Source of the DNA: Myxococcales bacterium | Lineage (GTDB): Bacteria; Myxococcota_A; UBA9042 | Reading direction: 5' to 3' | Length of the DNA stretch: 64,000 nt | NCBI GenBank assembly: GCA_947491025.1 | Contig: CANLIC010000002.1 | Span: forward strand, 1-64,000 | Part shown: positions 33,968 through 42,085 of the stretch, piece after piece | How positions within the stretch are numbered: the stretch's first letter is position 1 | Layout of the letters: each line of letters begins with the position of its first letter | The notes under the pieces: generated by a model | Seen by the model: only the letters and a program-made list of their open reading frames with translations | Databases searched by the model: none | Told to the model about the DNA's origin: nothing | Position numbers and translations under genes: made by a program

Positions 33968-36832
33968 TCAGCCCGCGCCGTTGCTGCGGCCGCTGACTTT
34001 GGCCAGCTGACGTTGGGCCTCGCGCAGGCGCCCGTCGACCTCAGCGAGGCGGGGGCCGCCGCCGCGCTGGGTCAGGTAGTGAACGTAGGAGCGCAGGCCG
34101 GCGAGCTGGCGGTGCAGGTCGCCCATGGCAGCGAGGTCGCCTATGGCTTCATCGAAGGTGTTGGTGGTCTCGCGATCGAGGACGGTGCTGGTGGCGCCGG
34201 TGCCCACCAACGCGCGGGTGCCGAGCACGCATGCTCGAACCAGCAGCGCCCGGGCGACAGCCGCCTTGCCATGCGTCTCGCGGGCGACTTCGACCGCCTT
34301 CTGGCTGTCGAGATCGGCGGTCTCGTAGGCCTCGCGCTCGAGCGAGACGCTGGCCTGAATGCGATAGAAGCCGGACCTCAGCTCCGGATCATCGACCCGT
34401 CGTGCGGCGTCGATCTGGTCCACCAGCAGCGCAGCGGCGTCCTGCCACTGACCATTGGCGATCGCCGCCTCGGCGTGGGCGAGGACAATCTCCAGCCGCC
34501 GGGCTGGATCGCCGAGCTCACTCGCCAGCTCGGCTGCGGACGTCCAGATCGAGTCCGCGGCGCGGTAACGGCCGGCAGCGGCATGGACCTCGCCGATGAC
34601 GAGGCGCGCCAGCGCAAGGCCCCAGCGATCGCTGATCTGCTCGCAGATCTGCACGGCCTCTTCCGCCGCGTCGAGGGCATCGTCGAACTGGCCACGCGCG
34701 ACGTGGATGCGCGCGATATGACAGAGAGACCGCGCCAGAACGCGGCGATCTTCCGAGCGACGTCGCAGCGCCAGCGCCTTGAGGAAGTGGGCCAAGGCGT
34801 CGCGCAGCGCGTCCTGAGCGCCGCGGCTCGAGTGGCAGAGGCCCAGCTCGTCCATCACGTCGGCGATCCAGCGGTGCTCGCCAGCGACGCGCAGGTGCTT
34901 GAGCGCGCCCTCCAAGAAGCCGATGGCCGTGTCGTATCGGCCGCGAACGCGCGCCACCTGGGCAATGCGGAGTTGGGCAACGCCGCAACGCCGGTCGTCC
35001 TCCAGCGTCCGCGCCATGGTCAGCGCCTCGAGCAAGACGGGCTCGGCCTCCGCAGCCTTGCCGAGCCGGAGCATGCCGCCGCCTTGGGCGACGCGCAGGT
35101 CAGCGCCGAGGTCGGCGTCATCGGCCTCGACGAGGCGCGCACCCGCGGCAAAGAGCTCCACCGCCCGCGCCGACTGGCCGCCGCTGCGCGCTGCCTCGCC
35201 CGCTTGCAGGTAGCACTCAGCCGCCTGACGCAGGCGTCCACCTGCGAGGAGCAGCTCGGCGATTCGGGCCGGATCGGCGATCGGGTCGTGCGTGGGCCGC
35301 GCCTGGAGCCACTGGGCCGCCAGCCGCGCCGCCAGCCGCCGGCGATCAGGTGCCATGTGCGCGGTCAGCAGCGCCGCGTCGCCCGGGACCTCAAAGATGA
35401 AAGCCACCTCGCCGCGACCGCGCGGTTCATCGACGAACCGGATCAGCTCGACCGACTGCAGCTGCATCAAGCCGGACTTGAGGCGGGTGCGATCACGGTC
35501 GGTCATGGCGTCGATCGGGTCGCGCGCTGTGCCGCGCAACACCGAGAGAACGCCGCCGAAGTGGAAGGTCGGGCCGTAGATCGCGGCGGCCTCGACCACG
35601 ACGCGCAGGTCGTCTGGCAGGCGGGCGATGCGATCGGGAAGCGACTCGCTTCGGCCAGCTACGGGCTCGGGCAAGAGCGGGCCGCCGCCGGGCTCGGTCT
35701 GACCGCGCCAGCGCCATCCTTCGTCGCTGGCGACCAGATCGTTGGCCGCGACCATGCCGCGGACCAGGTCGACGATGCGCTCGGGCACGCCGGCGGCGCG
35801 CTCGACGATCTCGCGGTCAAGGCCTGTCGGGGCGCCGCTGACGCCTTGCAGAATGTGCTGGACCAGCAAGACGGCGGCTTCCGCGGCGAGGTTGGTCAGC
35901 GGCAGGGGCGTGACGGGTACACCGCGCGCCGGAGCGCGCCGCGACTCGATGATGAGCGCTGCGGGGATGCCGGCGAGCGCTTCGACCAGGGTGCGACAGA
36001 CGCTGACCACCTCGTCGGTGGCGCCACGGCTGGCGTCGATGCGCAGCACGAGCGGGCCCTGACGGCCACGCGCCCGCAATAGACTGCCGAGCAGCTGCAG
36101 CGCGAGCTCGGGCTGTGCGTCCGGCGCGGCGACGGTGTCTCGGGCCTCGTGGCCGGGGGCTCCCAGGCCCAGCAAGGGCCCGACGATCGCCATGCCTTCG
36201 TTGGCGTGGCGCTCGCCGATCCACTCGGCGATGCGCTGCTGCAGCGCCCGCAGGGAGTCGGGGGCGGGCGCGGGCCCCATGTAGAGCAGCGCGGCGAAGA
36301 CGCGACCGACGAGTGTGGGAGGGCCAGCGGCGTCGGTCGCGGCGTTGACGTCGAGCCAGCATACGCCGCGCTTGGCCGGCGCGACCGCACGCTCCAACTC
36401 TGCGATCAGCCGGCTCTTGCCGATGCCCGCGGCGCCGTGCACCCAGGCGGCGCGGCAGTCGCGCTTGTTGAGCGCGTCTCGCAGCACGTCGTAGAGCCGC
36501 TCCAGCTCGTGTCGGCGTCCGACGAACGGTACCGGTCGCCCAAGGACCGCGGTGTCTTGGGGCGCCGCCCGGCGGAATTCATCCCAGGCCGAGCGCGTAT
36601 TGCCGCGTAGCGTAGCGCGCACCCCTTCGCCATCGCGGCGGTTGGTCGTGCGGCCACCGGGCAAGCTGCCGCCGGAGCCACCGCGCCTCGGGGAAGCCGG
36701 GCGGGTCTCGGGTGGCGCGTCTGGGCGCGCCTCTGTGCGCACGTCTGGGCGAGTTTCTTCGCGCGGCTTGGCGGGCGGCGCGCCTGGCGCCGGCGCTGCA
36801 TCTCGATTGCCGCCGCTCGGCTCGCTGCGCAT
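33968..36832 (-). CDS. STAND/AAA ATPase with TPR array (MalT-like, no output domain)
   Basis: 954 residues from the ATG at 36832 (GGAGG 4-8 nt upstream). After a ~90-residue Pro/Arg-rich disordered N-terminus comes a PFVGRRHELERLYDVL segment and a P-loop GAAGIGKSRL (K139), the AAA-ATPase module used in LuxR/MalT-type and kinase-linked STAND proteins. A winged-helix-like region follows (about 390-480), then ~430 residues of TPRs (for example ARSLCHIARIHVARGQFDDA). In myxobacteria this module is usually attached behind a Ser/Thr kinase or before a DNA-binding domain; here neither is present, so output must come from partner proteins. It is divergent from mutS2 and convergent with the PEGA gene. 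Confidence 0.87.
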   Translation of the reverse strand: MRSEPSGGNRDAAPAPGAPPAKPREETRPDVRTEARPDAPPETRPASPRRGGSGGSLPGGRTTNRRDGEGVRATLRGNTRSAWDEFRRAAPQDTAVLGRPVPFVGRRHELERLYDVLRDALNKRDCRAAWVHGAAGIGKSRLIAELERAVAPAKRGVCWLDVNAATDAAGPPTLVGRVFAALLYMGPAPAPDSLRALQQRIAEWIGERHANEGMAIVGPLLGLGAPGHEARDTVAAPDAQPELALQLLGSLLRARGRQGPLVLRIDASRGATDEVVSVCRTLVEALAGIPAALIIESRRAPARGVPVTPLPLTNLAAEAAVLLVQHILQGVSGAPTGLDREIVERAAGVPERIVDLVRGMVAANDLVASDEGWRWRGQTEPGGGPLLPEPVAGRSESLPDRIARLPDDLRVVVEAAAIYGPTFHFGGVLSVLRGTARDPIDAMTDRDRTRLKSGLMQLQSVELIRFVDEPRGRGEVAFIFEVPGDAALLTAHMAPDRRRLAARLAAQWLQARPTHDPIADPARIAELLLAGGRLRQAAECYLQAGEAARSGGQSARAVELFAAGARLVEADDADLGADLRVAQGGGMLRLGKAAEAEPVLLEALTMARTLEDDRRCGVAQLRIAQVARVRGRYDTAIGFLEGALKHLRVAGEHRWIADVMDELGLCHSSRGAQDALRDALAHFLKALALRRRSEDRRVLARSLCHIARIHVARGQFDDALDAAEEAVQICEQISDRWGLALARLVIGEVHAAAGRYRAADSIWTSAAELASELGDPARRLEIVLAHAEAAIANGQWQDAAALLVDQIDAARRVDDPELRSGFYRIQASVSLEREAYETADLDSQKAVEVARETHGKAAVARALLVRACVLGTRALVGTGATSTVLDRETTNTFDEAIGDLAAMGDLHRQLAGLRSYVHYLTQRGGGPRLAEVDGRLREAQRQLAKVSGRSNGAG

Positions 36833-37139
36833 CCTGCCTCCAGCCTAGCCATCGTAGACGAGATCGGCCGCGTCACCGTCGCCCCGGCGCGCTCCGGCCA
36901 CCCTGTCGGGCGTTCCCCTGGGGCCAACCCCGATGATAGGGTGCCGGCGGGTCGGCGGCAAGCGAGCACCCGCGCGCCCCGCGACGCGACCAGACCTGGA
37001 TATAGGGCGGCATTTGCAAGACATTCCCGCGGCGCAACGAGCGCTGCGGGCGCGATCTCGGCCCGGCGGCGCCAGCGAGGCGCCCGCGTCCGAGGCGGCA
37101 CGACCGCTCTGCAGCGGTGGCGGGACGAAGGAGGCGACA
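36833..37139. other. divergent intergenic region, 307 bp
   Basis: Between the STAND ATPase start and the MutS2 TTG start. An in-frame ATG at 36933 would add 69 residues to MutS2, but that stretch is Arg/Pro-rich and absent from the family. A TATAGG at 37001-37006 could be a -10 for mutS2, though no matching -35 is seen. Confidence 0.5.
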
Positions 37140-37142
37140 TTG
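37128..37142 (+). promoter_or_regulatory. Shine-Dalgarno that sets a TTG start for mutS2
   Basis: AAGGAGG at 37128-37134 lies 5 nt before TTG (37140-37142). It is the strongest ribosome-binding site in the region and coincides with the point where similarity to the MutS2 family begins. Confidence 0.75.
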
Positions 37143-39674
37143 GAAGACGCGCTCGGACTGCAGCGGATCTTGGACGCCCTCGCCGGCGCTTGCGACAGCG
37201 ATCTCGGCGCGGCGCTTGCGACCCAGCTCAGCGATGCTTCTAGCCCGACCGAGGCAGAGGGCCGCCTCGACCTGGTGGACGAGGCGCGTGCCCTGCTCGA
37301 CCGCGGCCTCTGGCGGACCCTGCCCGAGGCCCTCTCGGTGACCGACACCGTCCGCCACGCCAGCCGCGGCGCCGTCCTCGAGTCGACGGAGCTGCGCCGA
37401 ATCGCCGCCATCGTGCGCGTCGGAGATGCCTTGCGCAGGCACGCGCCGCAGATGGCCCCGCACGCCCCCCAGCTCTCTGCGCTTGCCGCCCATTTGCCGC
37501 TGCCGACGGGACTGACCGATCTCGGCGCTGAGCTCGATCTCGCCTTCGATGACGACGGAGGCCTGCGCGACGAGGCCAGCGCGACCCTGCTGCGCCTCCG
37601 ACAAGAGGTTCGCGGCCTGCGCACGACGCTGCGACGCCGCATCGCCGAGATGGTGCGCGCGCTCGACCAGGACGGAACGCTGCAAGACGACTATTGGACG
37701 CTGCGCAATGACCGCGTCGTGCTGCCGGTCAAGGCCGGCGAGCGGCGAGCCGTGGAGGGCATTGTCCACGGCAGCTCGGGCACTGGCGCCACGATTTACG
37801 TCGAACCGACGGAGATGGTGGAGCAGAACAACCGCCTGGCGTTGGCCACCGAGGCCGTGCGCGCCGAAGAGCACCGCATTCTGGCCCAATTTTCGGCAGA
37901 GGTCGGGGCCCACGGCGAGGCGCTGGCCGCCATCGTCGATGGGCTCTCAGCGCTCGATTTCGCGGCAGCGCGTGCGCGGCTGGCCCAGACCCTCGGCGCC
38001 CACCGGCCAGCCTTCAGCGCCGACCGCCTGGAGCTGCGCCGGGCGCGGCACCCGGGCATGGTCCTCGACGGCGTGCGGGTCGTCGCCAATGACATCGCCT
38101 TGCAGCCGACCCTGGCCGACGGCGCCGCACCGCGCTGGCTCGTGGTGAGCGGCCCCAATGGCGGTGGCAAGACCGTGACCCTGACGACCACCGGCCTGGC
38201 GGTGGCGATGGCGCGGCGCGGTCTACCGATCTGCGCCGGCGAGGGCTCGGTCGTCCCCTTCGTCGATGGCGTGCTGCTGGTCATCGGTGACGCGCAGGAC
38301 CTGGAGCGCGGCCTCTCGACCTTCACGGGGCACCTCGAGCGCTTGCGGACCCTGCTCGAGCGCTGCGCTGGCGACGGCGTCTTCCTCGTGCTCATCGACG
38401 AGTTGGCGTCGGGGACCGAGCCGGCGGCCGGGTCCGCGCTGGCCAGGGCGATCTTGCTGGCCCTGGCCGACACCCCCTCCCTTGGCCTCGTCACTACCCA
38501 CGACGAGGCGGTGAAGTTGCTCGCCAGCGCGGATGCCCGATTCGCCAACGCGGCGCTCGCCCTCGACGACGCCACGGCGACGCCGACATACGGCCTTCGC
38601 TTGCACGCGGTGGGCTCGAGCAATCCCCTTGCGCTGGCCGCACGCGTGGGGCTGCCGGCTGCCATTGTCGCCGACGCGGCGCGGCTGCTCGGCGCTGGCG
38701 GCCTCGACGTGACGGCCGCCCTGGAGCGCTTGGAGGCGCAGCGGCGGGAAGCCGCCCGCGAGGCGGAGGGCCTGCGCCAGGAGCGCCAGCAGCTTCAACT
38801 TGCCCGCGAGCGCCTCGACAACCAACGTCGGCTTGAACAGCTCGCCCGCGACAAGCGCGTCGCTGAGGCCAGCGCCGCCGCGCTGGCTGAGCTCGAGACC
38901 GTCCGGGCCGAGCTCGAGGGTGCACGGGCGGCCCTGCAGAGCGCCGCCGCCGGAAACGCGCCACCGGACGCCGTCGAGAAGTGGAGCCGTCAGCTTGCGG
39001 CCCGGCAGCGGGAGCTGCGCGCCGGCCTCCAACGCCGCGACGACGCCGGGCAGCCGCGGCCGGAGATCGCCAAGGAGGCCGTCAAACCGGGCGCCGAGGT
39101 CTACCACCCCGGACTTGGCCGCGTCGTCCGCGTGGTGGAGGTGGATGTCCGCCGGGGCGAGGCGCGCGTCCAGGCTGGCGCCATCGAGGTGCGGGTCGAG
39201 CTCGCCGACCTGAGCCCTGCGCGCCCGCAGGACGGCGCCGTCGCTCAGCCGGTCACACGACGGCCGGCACGACAAGCCGAAGACGCCGCGGTGTTTGAGC
39301 TCGGGGAGCGGCGTGGCGGGCAAACCCCGGCCAAGGCCGACCGCAGCGCACCCCTCTTCGGCGGTGGCGCCGATGCGCCAGAGGCCCTGGTTGCCGACGC
39401 GGCCGCGACGGCCGGCATGCGCGCCGACGACCGAACCTGCGACCTGCGCGGCATGCGGGCCGACGAAGCGATCGCCGCGGCCGACGCCTTCCTCGACCGG
39501 GCTGCCCTGCGCGGCGTCGCGGGCGTGACCTTGGTCCATGGCATGGGCACCGGAGCGCTGAGGCGCGCGATCGAGCAGCACCTTCGCCGTCACCCGCTGG
39601 TGGCCCACAGCCGGCTCGGCGGCCGCGGCGAGGGCAGCGAGGGGGCGACGCTGGTCTGGCTCAACGGCGTGTAG
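37140..39674 (+). CDS. mutS2: endonuclease MutS2
   Basis: 844 residues from a TTG start. MutS2 is a MutS-like ATPase implicated in suppression of homologous recombination and in rescue of collided ribosomes. The clamp/core region (residues ~5-300) begins LEDALGLQRILDALAGA; the ATPase has Walker A SGPNGGGKTVTL (K344), Walker B VLIDELASGTEP and the H-motif LVTTHDE; a coiled-coil connector (about 530-640) follows, a KOW-like segment (PGAEVYHPGLGRVVRVVEV) and a complete C-terminal Smr domain with DLRGMRADEA and LVHGMGTGALR. All hallmarks are intact. Genes on both sides point away or toward it, so it is monocistronic. Confidence 0.96.
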   Translation: MEDALGLQRILDALAGACDSDLGAALATQLSDASSPTEAEGRLDLVDEARALLDRGLWRTLPEALSVTDTVRHASRGAVLESTELRRIAAIVRVGDALRRHAPQMAPHAPQLSALAAHLPLPTGLTDLGAELDLAFDDDGGLRDEASATLLRLRQEVRGLRTTLRRRIAEMVRALDQDGTLQDDYWTLRNDRVVLPVKAGERRAVEGIVHGSSGTGATIYVEPTEMVEQNNRLALATEAVRAEEHRILAQFSAEVGAHGEALAAIVDGLSALDFAAARARLAQTLGAHRPAFSADRLELRRARHPGMVLDGVRVVANDIALQPTLADGAAPRWLVVSGPNGGGKTVTLTTTGLAVAMARRGLPICAGEGSVVPFVDGVLLVIGDAQDLERGLSTFTGHLERLRTLLERCAGDGVFLVLIDELASGTEPAAGSALARAILLALADTPSLGLVTTHDEAVKLLASADARFANAALALDDATATPTYGLRLHAVGSSNPLALAARVGLPAAIVADAARLLGAGGLDVTAALERLEAQRREAAREAEGLRQERQQLQLARERLDNQRRLEQLARDKRVAEASAAALAELETVRAELEGARAALQSAAAGNAPPDAVEKWSRQLAARQRELRAGLQRRDDAGQPRPEIAKEAVKPGAEVYHPGLGRVVRVVEVDVRRGEARVQAGAIEVRVELADLSPARPQDGAVAQPVTRRPARQAEDAAVFELGERRGGQTPAKADRSAPLFGGGADAPEALVADAAATAGMRADDRTCDLRGMRADEAIAAADAFLDRAALRGVAGVTLVHGMGTGALRRAIEQHLRRHPLVAHSRLGGRGEGSEGATLVWLNGV

Positions 39675-39752
39675 CCCGGCGCCGACGCGACGAAGAAGGC
39701 CGACGCGATCAGCTGGCGCGATTGGCCCGCGCGCCTCGTCGGTCCAAAGGGC

Positions 39753-40631
39753 TCAGGGCCGCGCCACCGCCGCGATGAGCGCGCCAGTGGTGTGCGCCTG
39801 GGCGAACCCGGGCCACTGCACGAGGCGCGTGTTGATGACCCGCCCGGCCTCGTCGTGGGTCTGCTGCGGCCGCCCGGGATCGGCGGCGATGCGACGGACT
39901 CGGCCAGCGCGGCGGGTGATGAGGACCCAACGGTCGGCCTCGACGCGCTCGACGATGGCAGCCAGCGTCACGCCGTCATCCGGGGCGCGATTGCCATTGA
40001 GATCGAGGGTGTCGCGGAAGAAGACGACGTCGCCATCGCGCGCCGCAGCGACCTTGACCTGCTGCCCACGCGCCGCCAGGGTGGCCAGGAGGCCGGCAGC
40101 GTGATTGCGGTCGGGTGGCACGACGATGGCCTGTCCGGCGGCGGCGAGCACCTCATCGACGAAGGGGCGGTCGGGGTCGAAGCGCTGGTGCAGAAGCCGT
40201 TGCGCTGCCGCGATGCGTCGCTGCGCGCGCTCATCAGGGCCGGCAGCAGCTGCGCGCTCCTGCGTGCGGTCGGCGCGTTCGGCTGGGTCGGTCGCTGCAG
40301 CTTCTTTGGGGTTGGCCTCGGGGCGGGCGCCGATGGCGGGGGCGCTCGCTGGGACTTCGCGACGACGTGCGGCGACCGCGGGCCGCGGAGCCGTGGGCGC
40401 CGGGCGGCGCGTCGCAGCGGATGCGGTCGGGCGCGAAGGTGCCGACCCTTCGAACGTCTCGTCGTCAAGGCCCGGGGCAATGGCGTCGTCGCCGAGCTGC
40501 GCCAGCCAGCGCGCCGAGTTGGCCGGCGGCGCACGGCCAACCTGCACGGCGCCGCACGCAGCACAGAGCGCCAGCGCCGCCCCTAGGGCGGGCCGGGCAG
40601 CGAGCCCCGTTCGCGTTCCCCGCTGCCTCAT
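39753..40631 (-). CDS. NlpC/P60- or CHAP-like lipoprotein lacking catalytic residues
   Basis: 292 residues from the ATG at 40631 (GGGAG 5 nt upstream). The N-terminus has a hydrophobic stretch with LCAAC, probably a lipid-anchor site. After ~100 residues of Ala/Pro linker, the C-terminal domain follows the order of cell-wall peptidases of the NlpC/P60/CHAP fold: FVDEVLAAAGQ helix, GDVVFF strand, DLNGNRAPDD loop, VTLAAIVERVEAD strand. In active relatives the helix begins C-S-G-F-V and the later strand carries T-H; here these positions are D154 and L223, so the Cys and His are missing. It is therefore probably a non-enzymatic wall-binding protein. Family placement is by pattern only. Confidence 0.7.
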   Translation of the reverse strand: MRQRGTRTGLAARPALGAALALCAACGAVQVGRAPPANSARWLAQLGDDAIAPGLDDETFEGSAPSRPTASAATRRPAPTAPRPAVAARRREVPASAPAIGARPEANPKEAAATDPAERADRTQERAAAAGPDERAQRRIAAAQRLLHQRFDPDRPFVDEVLAAAGQAIVVPPDRNHAAGLLATLAARGQQVKVAAARDGDVVFFRDTLDLNGNRAPDDGVTLAAIVERVEADRWVLITRRAGRVRRIAADPGRPQQTHDEAGRVINTRLVQWPGFAQAHTTGALIAAVARP

Positions 40632-40717
40632 GCGTGCTCCCGCAGCCGCGACGTCGCCCCTCGACGCCGCACTGCGCACAGCCTCGGACCTCGGGGGGGC
40701 CCGTCAAGAAAGCCACC

Positions 40718-40745
40718 TTGCCGCGAGTTGGCGATCGAATAGACT
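40718..40745 (+). promoter_or_regulatory. candidate promoter for the uptake-linked lipoprotein gene
   Basis: TTGCCG (40718-40723), 16-bp spacer, TAGACT (40740-40745), ending 36 bp before the ATG at 40782. Each box matches 4 of 6 consensus positions. It lies in the short divergent gap after the NlpC-like gene. Confidence 0.35.
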
Positions 40746-40781
40746 GTACCTCCGTACGTTGTGGACCGTGGAGGTGCCGTC

Positions 40782-41978
40782 ATGAACAACCAGACACAGA
40801 ATCCGCTTCACCCCTCTCGAAAAGTCGTCCGTGCTTGGGCGTCCCGGTTCATGGGCCTGCTCGCCCTTGCGGCGCTGGGTCAGGGCTGTATCGTCCAGAC
40901 CAGCACCACCGGCATGGGCACGCTCGAGGTCCAATGGGATACCGCCAGCTGCGGACCGGCCGGAGCGGCCACCATTGAGGTCCAAGCCGTGCAGGGCAGC
41001 TTCGTGGCCGCGACCAAGGGCGGCATCAGCTGCAACAAGGGCTCGACGACCCTGGTCCTCGACCCGGGCGTCTACACCATCAACATCCGCGGCTTCTCCA
41101 ACGGTGGCCAGGCGGTAACCGCAGTCGCGGTCGACGATGTCTTGATCTCAGCCAACCTCGAGTCGGCGACCCCGCTGATCAGCTTGACGGGCGGCAACAT
41201 CGGCGGCGGTGGCGGCGGCGGCGGCGGAAAGCAGGGCACCGTCGAGATCAGCTGGACCGTGGGCGGCAAGGCGGCGGCGGCCGGTTGCAAGGCCCACGGG
41301 GTGGACAAGGTGGTGATCAGCGTCCTGGACGAGACCAAGAAGACGGTCCTCGCATCGGGGACGGCAGCCTGCGGCGAAGGCGGCGCCAACCTGGTCAAGG
41401 TCCCTGAAGGGCGGGTCATGGTGCAGCTCGACGGTGTCGCGCCCGACGGTGCGGTGACCTTCGGCAACGATCCGCTTCTTGGGCCGCTCGACGTGCAGGC
41501 CGGCCTCGAGATCGTCGTCCAGAACCCAATCGACCTCCGCGACCTGCGCGGCACCGTCAGCCTCGACTGGGCCTTTGCCGACGGCGGCACCTGCGGCAGC
41601 CACAACACCCAGACCGTGTACCTCGAGCTCAGCGACCTCTCGACCGGCGCCAAAGTCGTCGTGCCGTGGAATGACCCCTGGACCAAGAAGGCCTGCGATC
41701 TTGGGCCCTCCTCGAGCTACGCGGCGCGGGTGGTCGACATGCAGTTCGCCGACCCCACTTGCTCGATTCCGCCGGACGCCAAGGGCCTCGTCATCTGCGG
41801 CGTGCGGACTGGCTCGCTGGGTGTGCGCGCCTTCGCGGTCGACAAGGTCACGGGCAACCCCACCTATGGCGGCACCATGACCATCAAGCCGGTCGAGATG
41901 GGCAAGCACACGCTGGTCGCCAACCCCCTGCTGCTCTCGCCCTGTGACTCGGTGCCTGGCGCCTGCAACACGCCCTGA
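40782..41978 (+). CDS. three-repeat beta-sandwich lipoprotein
   Basis: 398 residues from the ATG at 40782 (GGAGG 7 nt upstream). A signal peptide ends LAALGQGC, a slightly irregular lipobox. Three related repeats of ~100 residues follow, each opening with a G-T-[LV]-[ESV]-[VIL]-x-W strand and a nearby Cys: GTLEVQWDTASCG, GTVEISWTVGGKAAAAGCK, GTVSLDWAFADGGTCG. Repeats one and two are joined by nine glycines (41202-41228), a flexible hinge. Each repeat resembles a small Ig-like or prealbumin-like domain. Function unknown; it lies directly upstream of the TonB-receptor operon, separated by the hairpin leader, so it may belong to the same uptake system or be an independent surface protein. Confidence 0.8.
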   Translation: MNNQTQNPLHPSRKVVRAWASRFMGLLALAALGQGCIVQTSTTGMGTLEVQWDTASCGPAGAATIEVQAVQGSFVAATKGGISCNKGSTTLVLDPGVYTINIRGFSNGGQAVTAVAVDDVLISANLESATPLISLTGGNIGGGGGGGGGKQGTVEISWTVGGKAAAAGCKAHGVDKVVISVLDETKKTVLASGTAACGEGGANLVKVPEGRVMVQLDGVAPDGAVTFGNDPLLGPLDVQAGLEIVVQNPIDLRDLRGTVSLDWAFADGGTCGSHNTQTVYLELSDLSTGAKVVVPWNDPWTKKACDLGPSSSYAARVVDMQFADPTCSIPPDAKGLVICGVRTGSLGVRAFAVDKVTGNPTYGGTMTIKPVEMGKHTLVANPLLLSPCDSVPGACNTP

Positions 41979-42004
41979 GCACCCGCTTCCCGCACACCAC
42001 AAGC

Positions 42005-42055
42005 GCCCGCTGCGCGCCCGCCCAAGGCTGGCGCGCAGCGGGCCTTGGGCGTTTT
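42005..42055 (+). promoter_or_regulatory. two mutually exclusive hairpins: attenuator or complex terminator
   Basis: Hairpin A: GCCCGCTGCGCGCC (42005-42018) pairs perfectly with GGCGCGCAGCGGGC (42030-42043). Hairpin B: CGCCCAAGG (42019-42027, the loop of A) pairs perfectly with CCTTGGGCG (42043-42051), followed directly by TTTT (42052-42055), a Rho-independent layout. A and B share position 42043 and each occupies the other's loop, so only one can form fully. It sits between the three-repeat lipoprotein and the TonB receptor. I see no cobalamin-riboswitch B12 box nearby. Confidence 0.65.
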
Positions 42056-42085
42056 GAGGTCCTGCCTCGGCTCGCCGCCGCCGCG

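Noticed and set aside
42005-42051. H-type pseudoknot formed by the two hairpins
   Set aside because: The stems share a base and the connecting loops would be 0-2 nt for 14- and 9-bp stems, which is sterically unlikely; treated as alternatives.
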